A stretch of 64,000 nt of DNA from Epiperipatus broadwayi (GCA_028023455.1 JAQFVV010012405.1:7279334-7343333), one strand, 5' to 3'. Shown: positions 45,841-58,566, counted from the first letter of the stretch. Numbers and translations: made by a program. The notes: generated from the sequence alone by a model not told the origin.

Positions 45841-46024
45841 ATTAATCAATCAGCCATTTCAGAACAATTGTTTTATGACTTCAAGAACATTCATCAGCTG
45901 CCTGTAAAATTCAGTTGTTTTGAAGTTTGGATTTTGTATTGCCACCTGGTGGCTGTGCAGTCAGCTGATGAATGCTATTTATAAGCCACGAAGCAATTAT
46001 TCTAGATGAGCTGATTGGTTAATT
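45841..46024. mobile_element. Foldback (MITE-like) element
   Basis: Imperfect inverted arms of about 62 bp (45841-45902 and 45961-46024) share AATCAATCAGC/GCTGATTGGTT, CATTCATCAGCTG/CAGCTGATGAATG and ATGACTTC-like inner blocks. The centre has GCCACCTGGTGGC, itself a palindrome. No coding capacity. Confidence 0.75.
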
Positions 46025-47630
46025 AAAACCGACAAAAGTGATGTAAAGTGAAATATGCAATTCATTGTAATAAAGAGGTGCTAAGATTTTCCTCAACTCT
46101 ATTACATTAACTAATAATAATTGTTTAATTATATACATCTGTTTTTATCATTAATACAAATAACGGTGGTTTAATTTCAATAATTAATAAAATATCAAAT
46201 TTACCACTACCTACATATACAAAGACACTGAGTCAGTAAAAATGTGTATATTACATAATCACAATACACACCTACATATATGCATATATAAGACATCAAA
46301 AAATATTTAGCATTCAATTTTTTTATTTTTTAACCTGCGTTATTCAGCACGCTAAGCAAATATGAGAATATAGATAAAGTGTTATGTAGTAAATTTAGTG
46401 TACATTTCCTATACTTATCCAACCAATACAATTTCAAAGTCGATTGATTATAGAAATTATTTGGTATCTTACTACCAAAGTCTATATTGCCTATCAATAT
46501 AAAGACAATTCTATATATAAGAATCTAAAAATCATATTCATTAAATTAAAGATAAATTTAATTATAAAAAGTAGGATGTATTGATTAGTAAGTGGAATTT
46601 AAATTGTCTCGGATTTAAATAATTTAAAAGATGGAGTATGTGATAAACTTTTTATAATAATTTTCAAAGCTTAATTCTTTGATAAGCAACTGGTAATTAT
46701 CATTCCTGGAATGCGATGATGTCACGATAACATCGCATCTATTGTATAATAATAGATATCTCCTTTTCTATTCAACTTTCTCAGAGTGTAAAAGGCAGCC
46801 TGCCTTCACAATTAATTATAGAGATTATAAAATACTCATACAAACCAAATTGAAGGAGACAATTTATATTTTAAACCTTAATAACGAGTTTATTACCAAT
46901 AATTTTTTTTTTAATTGATAGTGGGTGTGCAAACTGATATTGCTGTGAAGGACAACACACTTGGTAAGACTAAATGATGATCAAAATAAATAGTTTAATA
47001 ATTGTTAGTAAATTATAGGGTTGCGTTCTGGAATATGCTTTCATTGTTTTCAAGTCTTGAACTTCCTGTTATTGGCAAACATTGATAATATCGTATGCAT
47101 TTTTTATTACGTATGTGTGCATATATATATATTAGTGCCAAAAGTAGATTTACGAACTCTGAAAAGTCTTTTGGTAATACTGGGTGACGATTTGTTATAA
47201 TAACCAATTTTAAAGTTTTAAGCATAAATTACTCATCAAATCCTTTCTTTTTTTTATTGATCACGCTTATTTCTACTTAGCTTAAATCTTTTTTTATTTG
47301 ATAGTAATAATCCAGTTCGTTCTATTGTGCTTAAGAATCATTATGTAAATATGAGTAATAAATAATAGTAAATGGTAGCACCAAATATATCACGTTTCTT
47401 TGTATCAAATACATAGTTCCTACGGTGAATGAAATCAAAGCAGTGTGTGTGAGCTCTCAGGGCCTTAATATATTAAAACGTTTTAAGGTATATGTTATAA
47501 ATATATTTAAAAAAAACTTGTTTGAACTTCTGCATAGAAGCTTAGAAATTCTAGCTACACTATTGGCTAGAATAAAAAGAAACAGTTTTTCTACGTAAAT
47601 TCAATGTAGTATAAGATTGAATACCAGAAT
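46025..47630. other. Unannotated stretch with a small hairpin
   Basis: ATGCGATG and CATCGCAT (46712-46739) form an 8-bp hairpin with a 12-nt loop. No gene or shared repeat was recognised. Confidence 0.4.
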
Positions 47631-47636
47631 TATAAG

Positions 47637-47810
47637 TGCTGGAATCGATCCTGAAATCTCTCAATTCCAAGTTCAACACTAGTAAAAAAACATACTAATG
47701 GCTTTATTCCTTTGGAGTTCATAAGAAGATCAAGTGCTAGAATCAATCCAGTGTCTTCCCAATCCCAAGTAGAATACTTTACTGACTATACCAAACCACA
47801 CAGGGTGATA
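47637..47810 (-). mobile_element. Two adjacent reverse SINEs (family E)
   Basis: On the reverse strand 47810-47691 reads GTGTGGTTTGGTATAGTCAG, GATTGATTCTAGCACTTG and a tail with AAAGGAATAAAGCCATTA. A second, head-only copy follows at 47690-47637 (CAGGATCGATTCCAGCACTT). This arrangement suggests a dimer or a nested insertion. Confidence 0.6.
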
Positions 47811-48004
47811 ACAGGTAATGATGCAGTTTAATCACTACCTCCAAACTGGTTTTGTTAACCACTAAAGTTTATAACAGATGGCGCCAGAGTAGAAAAAGAA
47901 CTGATCTTGTTTTAATGCTGTAGGGAGTTGAAAGATTCATGTGATATGTTTAAGTTTTATTATTTTCTTACGTCTGTATTGCAATAGCTTAAAGAGTAGT
48001 AGTG

Positions 48005-48110
48005 TCCTGGTTAACATAATGGTAGATTGATAGACTCTGAAGACTCAGGTCAAAGTTCAACCTATCACTTTTGGTACTCAAATGATACATGACTCCCTGG
48101 TGAGTTAATC
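48005..48110 (+). mobile_element. tRNA-derived SINE (family E), degraded
   Basis: GGTTAACATAATGGTAGATTG, TCAGGTCAAAGTTCAACC and GGTACTCAAATGATACATGA follow the family-E layout. The A-tail region is lost. Confidence 0.55.
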
Positions 48111-49114
48111 GTTATTTTTTATATGTTTGTTTTATTTTTAGAATATATAACCTTAACATTTGCAAATTAATAAAGTAAATAAATCATAAATTAAGAATTT
48201 TTCATTATGTAAAGAAAACTGATGATGAAAAAAATCAAAGTATAACCAAGAAAATATTAAGAAAAGATTATTTGGAATGAATGAAGTAATGACTGGACTT
48301 TTGGCCAGTATTTGTTATGTGACACAAAGTGCACACATTTGAGGATGATGTGGCAAAAATCATGAAAAATTCTCTTATGGCGCAAAATTTAAATTTAACA
48401 GCAGAAGTTATAGCTTTCTAAATATTATTTTGAAAGACTGTTTAGTGTTACAAATATTTAGGTGAAGATGGTTACTCATTCTTGACATGGAGCCATCTAC
48501 AAAGCCGTTTGATGAGTTTTTTTATCTCCAAGAGTACAATGAATGTTTAATTATGATGTTGTTTTCCAAACATTCAATATATGATTCATTTGGGTTCTTA
48601 AAATATAGATTTAAAACAAAAAATGTTTAGTTAAAGGTATTCATAATATTTAACACTTGAAATGATAAACATCTGATTTAAAGTGACATTCATGCTCCTG
48701 ATATCAAAATCAGTCATTATACAAACAAAAATGAATCCACTTTTATTTACTGTATTTATCTGTAAGGTTGGTGACTTTGTCACCAGGTTGGAATTGTTTT
48801 AATATCACTTAAGCATTGAACATTTGTCAGTGTTGTGAAATATTATTGATTCATAATACTATGTCTGATTTTCCAAAAACTATCTTATAAAAACATTATG
48901 TACAGATATATTTTGACTTATATCCATCTGACATATTTCCATTCTAAGTTATAACAGAGATACTACAAAACCTTCACAACTATTTCAAAATGGAGGATGC
49001 AATAGATAATGGTAATACTCATATCAGTTCATCTAAATCAATTAATAACCATAAATCAAACTGTGTCAAAACAAAGGAATTACACTATCTGCATATACAG
49101 AGCTTTAGAATATC
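48111..49114. other. Unannotated stretch
   Basis: No recognised gene or shared repeat. GGTGACTTTGTCACC near 48767 is a small hairpin. Confidence 0.4.
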
Positions 49115-49282
49115 ATTAAAACAAGTCAACACTTAGACAATCCCAACATCAGTAACAATCAACAATTTCAAACTGTTGTCAAGGCAATCTTTTAACAATA
49201 AAAGGAGGTTGCCTTAACAACAGTTTGAAATTGTTGATTGTTATTGATATTGGGATTGTCTAAATGCTGACTGGTTTTTAAT
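49115..49282. mobile_element. MITE family D, complete foldback
   Basis: About 80-bp inverted arms (49115-49190 and about 49200-49282) share AGACAATCCCAA/TTGGGATTGTCT, CAACAATTTCAAACTGTTGT and GGCAACC-like inner blocks. A half copy is at 37721-37806. The near-perfect arms suggest moderate age. No coding sequence. Confidence 0.85.
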
Positions 49283-50759
49283 AATTACTTATAAACTCAT
49301 TTAGCATTGAACATTCTTACACTTTACAAAATGTATTATAGTTTAAACAGGAATTAGCCTGTACTCAATGCACTTTAAAATTCACAATAATCGAGCATAT
49401 TTTGCCATAGAGGGAACCTTCCAAACCATGACACAAGATAGCGATTTTTTATAAAGATAAGAATGGCCATCTTATCTTTAATCTAAATGTCCACTTATAT
49501 AGGCGAATCTGAAGCATCTTGATTGGGAAGCATGAAGTAGTTGTTTTCTGCACTGTTTAAGTCCACTATTTCCTTTATAAATTAACTTATGTGAAATCTT
49601 GCGATTTACGGTGAGTTACGAATGAATGATTAAATGTCAAAACAGTAGCAAAATTTATTCCCCATAAAAAGATCATGTAATATTTTAATAATTCAATTAA
49701 ATGTCTTCTGTTAGCTCATCATTTAACTAAAATATAAAATTTTATATAATAGTTGTAAAATATGACATTGAAGACTCACACACAAGTCAGAATTTTCTCA
49801 TTATATAAAATTGAATATTTTAATAAATAATGGGATAATGAGGATTGCACACATTATTTCATTCATAATATTATAAGATATAAATCTGTATTGTATTGAT
49901 TGTATCTTTGGTTATATTATAAACATGTACTAATATTGTTGTTATTTATTACTGTTTATAATGTCTTTTTGTTTCAAAAAAATATAACACACCATATTAC
50001 TGCATATACTATAACAGACTTATGATCAAATTGATGAAATCTCAGTTTTAATATTTATAAAATATAAATGTCAAATTTCACATTTGCTAATAAGAATATT
50101 AATAATAAAATTAAAATAAAAAATGGATTTAAAGTAAATAATTGAGAAATTCATGCTCTCACTTCTGGACACTTAAGATTGGGTTTTACTTTCAACCTAG
50201 CTATTGGTATTGAATTTTAACCAATGTTAAGATTATTAATTTCAGTAAAAGTTCTAGTATGCATGAGACATTATAATCAATCTGCCCAACACATAGAATT
50301 TTCTAATCACATCTCTAGTGAATAATGTTTCATTGTCAAATTCCTTTGCTCTGGAAGCACAAAACTCGTTGATATTTATAGTGGAATGATAGCATAATAC
50401 TATAATGAATATATGGATCCGAGAAAAAATTACGAAAAAGTAGAAAAGTTTAAATCAAACAGAATAAATATTCAAGAGAAACAAATATATATATGTCATA
50501 GGATAAACAAAAAAATAGTGATTTAATAAAAAAAAAGTTTGCATAGAGCTTCAAAGAAGCTGTTAAAAAATGTTTGAATTAGACCAATTTGTGTTGGTAA
50601 ATAGCAAATTAAAATATGTTGCCTTTTCTTTTTGATTTCTCTCTTATTTATTTCTTCAAACTAAATTGTTAATAATTTGCTTTATAAGTTAATTAAATGG
50701 CATTTTTAAAAGACAAATAACCAAATAATTTTTTGCTTTGGTGGTCATATGAAATTTGA
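49283..50759. other. Unannotated stretch
   Basis: AT-rich with no recognised features. Confidence 0.4.
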
Positions 50760-50845
50760 GCAGCGCAAGTGACCAAGATTAAGCCATGAACTATGGATCT
50801 TGAACCATCACTCTACTGAAGCCCTAAACTATACAGGCAAGGTTT
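50760..50845 (-). mobile_element. Possible tRNA-like SINE relic
   Basis: The reverse strand has TATAGTTTAGGGCTTCAGTAG and GTGATGGTTCAAGATCC, weak A- and B-box matches at suitable spacing. The fold is poor and confidence is low. Confidence 0.3.
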
Positions 50846-51019
50846 TTTGAGTAAAACAATATTAACAGAATTTACTTACTGAAAATGGTATTTGCAATTA
50901 TATATATTTACAATGTTATATAATATATAGGGTATATGAGCACAGACTTTCACATGACCCACCACTCTCCACTCTATCTCATAACACTGATACACTTGAA
51001 CACATATATGTCAAAAAGA

Positions 51020-51083
51020 TATCTAATCACCAATATACATATTTCACGCTAAACCAGCAATCATCAGTTGGTCCAGATTATCA
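51020..51083 (-). ncRNA. Hammerhead-like motif, most complete copy
   Basis: Reverse strand: AUAAUC, UGGA, CCAA (complement of 51068-51071), CUGAUGA (51061-51067), stem II UUGCUG / UAGCGU with loop GUU, GAAA, UAUGUAU, A at the predicted cleavage position (51034), UUGG (51030-51033), U, GAUUA. Stem I pairs CCAA/UUGG, then an internal loop, then UAAUC/GAUUA. Stem III is two or three pairs. All conserved core boxes are present. The weak points are a U-U first pair in stem II and the minimal stem III. Confidence 0.65.
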
Positions 51084-51559
51084 TCTCTACACATATATGC
51101 AATAAGTGCTCAGATATATATTAAGATAGTCAATTTTCATACTTTAATGGACAGGCTTCAATCCACTTCACACTCCAATCCTTCAACCATCCATCCAATT
51201 GAAAATCTGATGATGGACAAGCTTCAATCCACCCCAACTCTTTAACCATTCATCCAATTGAAAATCTGATGATGGAATGCTCAAAGGCCACCCTGAGGCT
51301 GAGATTATCATCACACTCAGGTTGACCTAAAGTCAATCTGACCTCTCATGTACAGTACATAATCCATTTAATACATATACAAGGGATGAGCAGACATCTA
51401 TGTGACGAGAATCTTGTCTTCAGGGTGGCCTTTGAGCGTTCCATCATTAGATTTTCAATTGAAGAGTTGGAGTGTGGAGTGGATTAAAGCCTGACCATTA
51501 AAGTATGAGGATTTGCTATCTTAATATATGTCTGAGCACTTATTGCATATATGTGTAGA

Positions 51560-51627
51560 GATGATAATCTGGACCAACTGATGGTTGCTGGTTTAGCATG
51601 AAATACGTATACTTTGTGATTATTTAT
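51560..51627 (+). ncRNA. Hammerhead-like motif, A9 lost
   Basis: AUAAUC, UGGA, CCAA, CUGAUGG (A9 changed to G), stem II UUGCUG / UAGCAU with loop GUU, GAAA, UACGUAUA, CUUUG, GAUUAU. The CCAA helix is weakened on its 3' strand, while the outer AUAAUC/GAUUAU helix is kept. Confidence 0.45.
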
Positions 51628-51760
51628 CTTTTCGACATATATGTTGTCAGGGGTATCAGTGTTATGAGATAGGGCGGAGAGTGGTGGATCGTGCAAAAGT
51701 CTGTGCCCATATATCCTATATATTGATACAGGTATATAATAATCCTGTATTTCAGTTATG

Positions 51761-52852
51761 TTATATTCGCATATAATTACATAAAAATGTATTGTATATA
51801 AGGTTTATGTAATAATATCATGAAATTGTACTTCAATTTCAGAAGTTTAAAAAAAAAAAAAAAACATTTTTACTTTTTTTTAAATAAAAAAAAAACATGA
51901 GAAATTGTCAACAGAGTGTAATCAGAAGTAAAATCGGATATTGCTGCCAAAATTTCAATTAGGAATCTCTGATTTCGGTAATATAATATGTTTAATTGAA
52001 TCCTCCTTTTCAATTTATTTCCCCCAAAATCTTTATCATAGCTGAATTTCAAGAAAAATGAGTATTCTTCTTTCATTACTCCATTGTTTATCTGTATCAC
52101 ATATCTTTTCCCACTAACATAATAATAAAATTTCTTATTTAAATATTAAACCTTTATTAAGTAACGCCCAAAAATTCTTTTAATATATAATTCAACCTGA
52201 GAGGGTTTGCCTTCGTAATATCGATTACAAAATCTAATATTTTCTAATATGATTGAATTTATTTGTTTACAATTTTAAATTTGTTTTTAAATTTTCTGAA
52301 TGGAATTATAAATGTGGTGTAGTAATTTAATACTCCACATGAATTACAATTGAACTTCAAACCTAGTTTACAAACAATAAAGAAAATATAAAATGTAAAT
52401 AAAACCCTGGATTTAAGACATTAGTGGCCTCTAGTGGTGAACTATAAATATAAGTAATTTTAATGTTTTAATTAATAAGTAATTTTTTTAAAATAAAAAA
52501 AAAGAAATCTAATAGTTAGTCACAGAACAAATGAGTATATTATCTTTTCAAATAATAATTCATTAACACAATTTGTTATTATATTATTTTGAAAATCCAA
52601 AATAGTGAAAATTTCATCTATAATGATTATATTCTTTGTCCTACAATCAATACATCAATACTCAATTGACCAATTTAGATTAAACACCGATTTAACTCTC
52701 CAGCTAAAAATAACTGGATACCGATGACTAGCCATGTTATCTATTGGGCTAATTATCTAAAATAAATAAATCTTACTTTTATTTAAATATTTATTAGATA
52801 CTTGAAAAAATTTCAAATTTCTCTTTTAAAAAATAATCAAATGGTTTATTGC
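51761..52852. other. Unannotated stretch
   Basis: A-run at 51847-51864 and another near 51886. No gene or shared repeat was recognised. Confidence 0.4.
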
Positions 52853-53285
52853 TTGAGAGGGGGGAAGGATAGCAAACAGAAGTGCCAGAGTTGAAGGAAA
52901 GATTCATAGATCGTAAAATTCCATGGTATTTTGGTATTACTTCAGTGATGTATTATTCTAAGTTCATAGTATGTTTAAAATAATGCCTCCTAGGAATGTG
53001 TGGTCAAACTTAATAAAATTTGTCTGCAGATCCCATAGAGGTATTATTTTAGCCATATTGCAAACTTAGAATAACACATCACCAGGAGTAATACTTCATA
53101 CCATGTGTAATGTAGTTCAAATCTAAAAAAAATAATGGATTCATATATTCATTATGGAACAAGTAAAAAAAGACATTATGATACTAAATAAAACAAGTAC
53201 TTGAGAGTTGTGTCTTTTTAGTACGACACCAGGTTGTCAAAGCCATCCTTCCCCCTCCTGACATATTATGGCACTTTGTGCCATC
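52853..53285. mobile_element. Foldback element with nested arms
   Basis: Inner arms at about 52932-52995 and 53028-53095 share GGTATTACTTC, GTGATGTATTATTCTAAGTT and AATAATGCCTC in inverted order. Outer arms (GGGGGGAAGGAT near 52860 and ATCCTTCCCCC near 53243) are also inverted. No coding frame. No clear target duplication. Confidence 0.6.
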
Positions 53286-55719
53286 ATAAAAACCCAACCC
53301 ATGTAATGCCAACAAATCTAAAAAAAAAGCATCTTATTTCTAATGACAGCGAGATATACATTATGGCAAAAGAATAGAAATATGAAAAAAAACCTTGAAT
53401 GGGTTTTTTAAATAGCTATAAGTTTAACATTATATTTTAAATATATATATTTTTAAAAAAAACATATATAAAGTTTTAACAAAAAAAAAAAACACAAATA
53501 CATAAACTTTTAGCTGTAAATGAATTTTTAAATATAAAACCATATTTATTACAAATGATGCGAGAGATTTATTGTATTTTGGAGGGAGTAGGGAATCATT
53601 GTCATGGACTGTACCATTTAATATCTTCTAAAATGGAAAAAAAATGGTCAATTTATTTGACAGAATAATCATGTGAGGATTCTTTCTTGCCATGACATTA
53701 TAAATAAAAATTTTGAATAAATATTACCAGACACAAACATCACCTGAGTAATATGGCATAGCAGGAATAGTACCAAAGTACCATTTCCATACTCTGTCGT
53801 TCTACCAGTTCACTAAAACTTTATGCAGGTAAAATTTTATTGATAAGACATTGAATATATATATAAAGAAAGAGAAGGGAGAGTCAATTTATGATTATTC
53901 ACTAAATGCAGTGGCTACAGTACATATAATTAAAAAACAAAATCAAAAACAAGTTGAATCCCAATACTACACTGTTTGATGCAAATCAAGGAAGAAATCA
54001 TCAGAGATGCAGGACATTATGTAAATAAATGTGTTGCCTATTTCTTACATATGGATATTAAACATGGACATTTAATTAAAATACAATAAAAAGACTTCAA
54101 TCACATGAAGTCGCATGGAAGAGATGTATTTTAGATATAAATCTACTCACAATAAATGAATGTATAGTGAACAGCAACTGAAAGATAAATCTTAGTTTGC
54201 TTTGGAGTTTTAAAAAAATCCAAGTTTCATTAAATCTTGCTTTGATCTCATGATATGAGCATGTCAGGTTGCATATTCTAGATATTATATCACAAGAATT
54301 TAATACGTTATGATAAATATTACATATGTGTATTTAATCTTTATGATGTCAAAATTGTAAAAAAAAAATTACTCTAGTATCAAGCATATAATTTGTATAA
54401 TGTTATATTTAATAAGATTAATATTCAAATCATTCTTCTTTTCCTTATGCTATTTGTAATTGATTTGTCTTAATGTTTCGAACATTGGCTAAGTAAAGAT
54501 TATTCTGTACATTAATTTTGTTGATAGTAGCTGCTTTTGCACAGAGGTAAAACACTTCATATTATACCGGTCAGAATTGTATGTTCATTTAACAAGGTTT
54601 AGAATCTAAGCAAAAGTACCCTAAATCCACTCATGCCCGAGATACACAGGTCAGGAGCAATCATGAATTCTGCCCTATTTGCTTTTCTCTAAAACTATAA
54701 CATTATAAACAATACTTCTGATGATAACAGATGAAATTTTATTCATTCCAGTCCTGGAGACACAGTGGAGAAACATGAGATCTACAGGGTAATTAGCATA
54801 AATAAATAATATTAAATCTTAGCTCAATCAAATCTCTTATATGAAGGGAAAACCTATAATTTTAAATGAATTGCACACAGCTAGCATTGCAAAAGAAACA
54901 TGAGTTATAAAATAGTATCCATCCATAATGAGCAAGAACAAAATAACCCAGAGATAAATGTCCATTTAAAATAATCAGTTATAACTTCTAAATATTACTA
55001 ACACTATTATAAAGATTAAATGGGATTCAATGAGTGAAATTCAGTAAGACACAAACGCATAAGTAATTATCAAACATACTTATTTAATGAACATAAACAA
55101 TTTTAATTTACATTAGAAACATAGCACAGATTTAATGCGGTTATTGCTTTGCATTTAGGCAACTGATTTAGTATGCTAATGAGCTATAAATAATAATAAA
55201 TTAATGTTATCAATGCTATGATCATTACTTTAAATAATGATAAAGGACGTTTATAAATTCATCTCCAAAGAGAGGTTTACTCTTGATATGACAGTTAAAT
55301 AATTTATCATTCATGAGCATATCTGGGCCTGTACAAATGAGGAATGGGTTAGCCTAAATAAGCTTTACTGTGATAATCCTAAAATATTCGACTAATTATT
55401 AAATGAGTGGTTTACAAACATCACTGTGCCACGTCTTATAGATAATATGAGAACTATACATAAAAAGAACTCACAGTGCTGACTATAATGATAGCACTAA
55501 AAGTGGAGTTTATGTCCATCTTTGGACTAAAAGCTTTATCATATAAGAGATCGCTTGTATTCATAACAAGGCAGTATTCAAAGAGACAAGTAGTAGGGTT
55601 CCATAGTACGTTTGCCGACGTTATCCAATGAAGAGCCTTAACAAATTAATGTTTGTCCTGAGATCGGAGCTACCAAATCTCATTCTCAGACAAGTTACAT
55701 GAATTCCGGAGGAATAAAT
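53286..55719. other. Unannotated stretch
   Basis: No gene or shared repeat was recognised over 2.4 kb. The last 250 bp before the LTR are somewhat less AT-rich and could be remains of another element. Confidence 0.4.
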
Positions 55720-57782
55720 TGTAACAGTCAGATTTCTACACTCATGCAACAAAATTCAGAGCCCAAGCAAAATATACCAAAGCTGACCGTGAGACCTCTA
55801 ATCCGACCAAACTCCAACTCATCTGCCAGTACTCCAAATTTAACACCTTATGAGTGACATTTCTGGGGCTACACTCAGTTCTCATTTAACCGCGAGCCGA
55901 CATAGAACAGGGAGAAACACGAGACTTAAGGTCATTACTAACCTAACTAAATAAGTGATATATAACACTCAACACCCTATTAATCTCAACTACCCGACAT
56001 ACACATATAGCATATAAACTCATTAAGAAATTGGATTATGAACTGTGACCTTTAATAATATACTGTGGATTGGATAAAATACTATGGATTGGATAAGATA
56101 CTGTGGTTTGGTTTGATCTAGAGTCTGAGCAAGAAAGATATACAACAGTTTATATTTAAAAGGATTTATTAAAACAATAACAAATGATCTAACACAAAAT
56201 ATCATAATGACAGGGATTGTATAATCTTCACAAGGTATTCAACACAGGCAAGCATGTTACAATAGTTGGGACTGTTATCAAGTACATCTGTTCCCTTTTA
56301 AACACATTACAATACATGTGTGTGTGAGTTATAGAGGTCATGCCTAATTATTTAATATGCTCATCTTATGAACTTGATTTGCTTAAGTTAGAAGTTGATA
56401 CCTTAGTAGAGATGATGATGAGTACAACCAGTTTTAAAGGCTGTTATATATACTAATTAAATGAGCAACTAAATAAACTCAGAATCATGCAGATTCAACC
56501 TGATAACCCAGATTCAAACTCCAGTCTAAAGCTGAATGATTAATTAATATGGGAAAAAGAACTGGTTACCATTAGGTCCACATATATGCGCTATGGTGCT
56601 ATATAAAATATTAAAGAAATAAACTTGCAGTGCGAGTGTGTGATTCTTCAAGAGTTTCAGCATCAAATGCTCGGTTTGCTCTGAGACCGACGGTTTGCTG
56701 CTATTGATATATGAACATAAAGTTCAGGAAGTCGGATTAGCTTTAGGAAAAATCTGGGTCCGCACACCCCCAGTTCTAATGAAGATAGCCATAACCTGAA
56801 CTAAATAAAGGGGCGGTTTGTTACCGTGAACCCTTGTCAGAGGCAGCAAAACGTAACACATATAAGTGTACTATATAAAAACACACCCGCAATGCACGCA
56901 ATATATATATATATATATAAAGCAATAAGTATGCATATAATTAATTGCGCCTAAAACAGATAGCTTTTATCTGTCAAGCTAATTCAAAACAGTTCTTAAA
57001 ATTAGCATTATAAGTATGCTAATAAAATGGGCTTAAACTATATAAAAATAATCTAGTTAAGATCCTGAATCTGCATATAAATATTCTTAATGAAGGAGGG
57101 AAAGTATATTCGATGGGACTTAATACAAACATTAGCAAATATACTTTATCATCTCTAGACAATATAATATATATATCCCCTTCCAACTAATAGATATCAA
57201 AGGTTATAATATAAGATCGGTGAAGCAAACCTTGAAAAAATACGATTTCATAAAATATATATAACTATGATAATAACGAGTGGTTAGCGCATTCGTTTAT
57301 TACCCGTATTATAATTTCAAAACAATGATTTAATAAAATAAACAATGCTTTTAAAATGTCTAAGTGAAGATCACAATTATCTCCTTTATAAATTACTTAC
57401 TTAGTTTCATTGTTTCGAAATCTGAGCATATTATCACATATTAAACATAACAAAATGCATTTAAACAAAATATTAAAATTACTGAAATTAGGCAAGACCG
57501 TTAGTTTGTAGGAATTGAAGAGAATAAATTTCGGACATTTAATGAGTATAAAAAAAATATGAAATCTTTTAATTCATAAAAGATTTCAGCAGTTTATAAA
57601 ATTAAAGTAAGTGATCATTTTTTTTTACATTATATATAAAGTTACACAGATTGATAGTTTCTTTTTATAAGAGGGTAAAAATTAAAGAGTTTCTTTATAA
57701 TTTAGATAGAACGTTCTTTTTAAAGTGTTATAAGAATTTATAGATTAAAGTTCATACTGAAGTTTTTTTAAAATTATTACCA
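55720..57782 (-). repeat. 3' LTR (left copy)
   Basis: The left edge (TG at 55720) is set by the end of similarity with the right copy. The right edge is inferred. At 57781-57782 a CA is followed by TCTCTCTGCCTCCTTG, which on the coding strand is a purine-rich GGAGGCAGAGAGA tract directly before TG, as expected of a polypurine tract next to a 3' LTR. This gives 2063 bp, long for an LTR. Similarity to the right copy can be checked only up to 57014. Short 60-codon frames inside both LTR copies are not genes. Confidence 0.65.
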
Positions 57783-58065
57783 TCTCTCTGCCTCCTTGAT
57801 TGGACTTGAAGCGTATATCAATGATAGTGGTTGGAATAGGGCGTCTGACAGCATCATAATCTTCAGTGGCCTTTCAGATAGGTTAAATTTCTTCATATTC
57901 TCCATGCAGGTTGCTGGAAAGTCTATTCAAAGGAATGTTTAGAGGAACTGAGAGCAGCCATCTGGCTCAAGAGCCAGTAAATATATTATTTTACTCGATC
58001 ATTTTGGATTCTGGTCTCCACAACAATTTACAGGAAAAAAAAAACAAGCTAAAGAGATCTTTTCA
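57783..58065. other. Element interior between polypurine tract and tandem repeat
   Basis: Non-coding in the reverse orientation. A 70-codon forward frame at 57911-58123 shows no recognisable motif and runs into the tandem repeat. Confidence 0.4.
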
Positions 58066-58566
58066 AAAAAAATCTGCAATATTTATATTCCCTAGATCAA
58101 AAGCCAGCGACTATCTATTTTAAAACACAATTCAAACTTCTTCTAAGTTTTAGCCTTAGGTCTCTTTTGATTCTTATCTTTTTTTTATTTTGTTGCCCAA
58201 ACTTTTACTGGTTTGATCTGGGAAAAGAAATTCATTACAATCGTAATGAATGAGCTCTAGAACAATGTCAATAACCTAGGAACCATCTGATCTCACCTGC
58301 AAATTATTCTAAATAAAAATCTGCGATATCTATATTCCCTAGATCAAAAGCCAGCGACTATCTATTTTAAAACACAATTCAAACTTCTTCTAAGTTTTAC
58401 AGCAGTCTGTCTCTTTTGATTCTAATCTCTCTTTTTTTTTAACTTGTTGCCAAATTTTTACTGGTTTGATCTGGGAAAAGAAATTCATTACAATCGTAAT
58501 GAATGAGCTCTAAAACAATGTCAATAACCTAGGGGCCATCTGATCTCACCTGCGAATTATTCTAAA
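58066..58566. repeat. Tandem duplication of a ~248-bp unit
   Basis: Two near-identical units (about 58068-58314 and 58315-58566). Each contains CCCTAGATCAAAAGCCAGCG, CTGGTTTGATCTGGG, an ATTCATTAC/GTAATGAAT hairpin and, on the reverse strand, TTTGCAGGTGAGATC or its TTCGCAGGTGAGATC variant, a good splice-donor match. It lies in the interior of the LTR element, downstream of the gag-like ORF in element orientation. Confidence 0.85.

Larger units (their letters stand above)
50921..51760. repeat. Family-A palindromic repeat, longest copy
   Basis: Outer ends TATAGGGTATATGAGCACAG and CTGTGCCCATATATCCTATA. The left arm holds the reverse hammerhead-like motif (51020-51083) and the right arm a forward one (51560-51627, core CUGAUGG). 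The centre contains a duplicated GAAAATCTGATGATGGA block and a second inverted pair, TGCTCAAAGGCCACCCTGA / TCAGGGTGGCCTTTGAGCG, so it is a palindrome within a palindrome. Confidence 0.8.

Noticed and set aside
56023-56205. 60-codon reverse frame repeated at 63014-63196
   Set aside because: The repetition is explained by the two LTR copies. Peptide and position give no sign of a gene.
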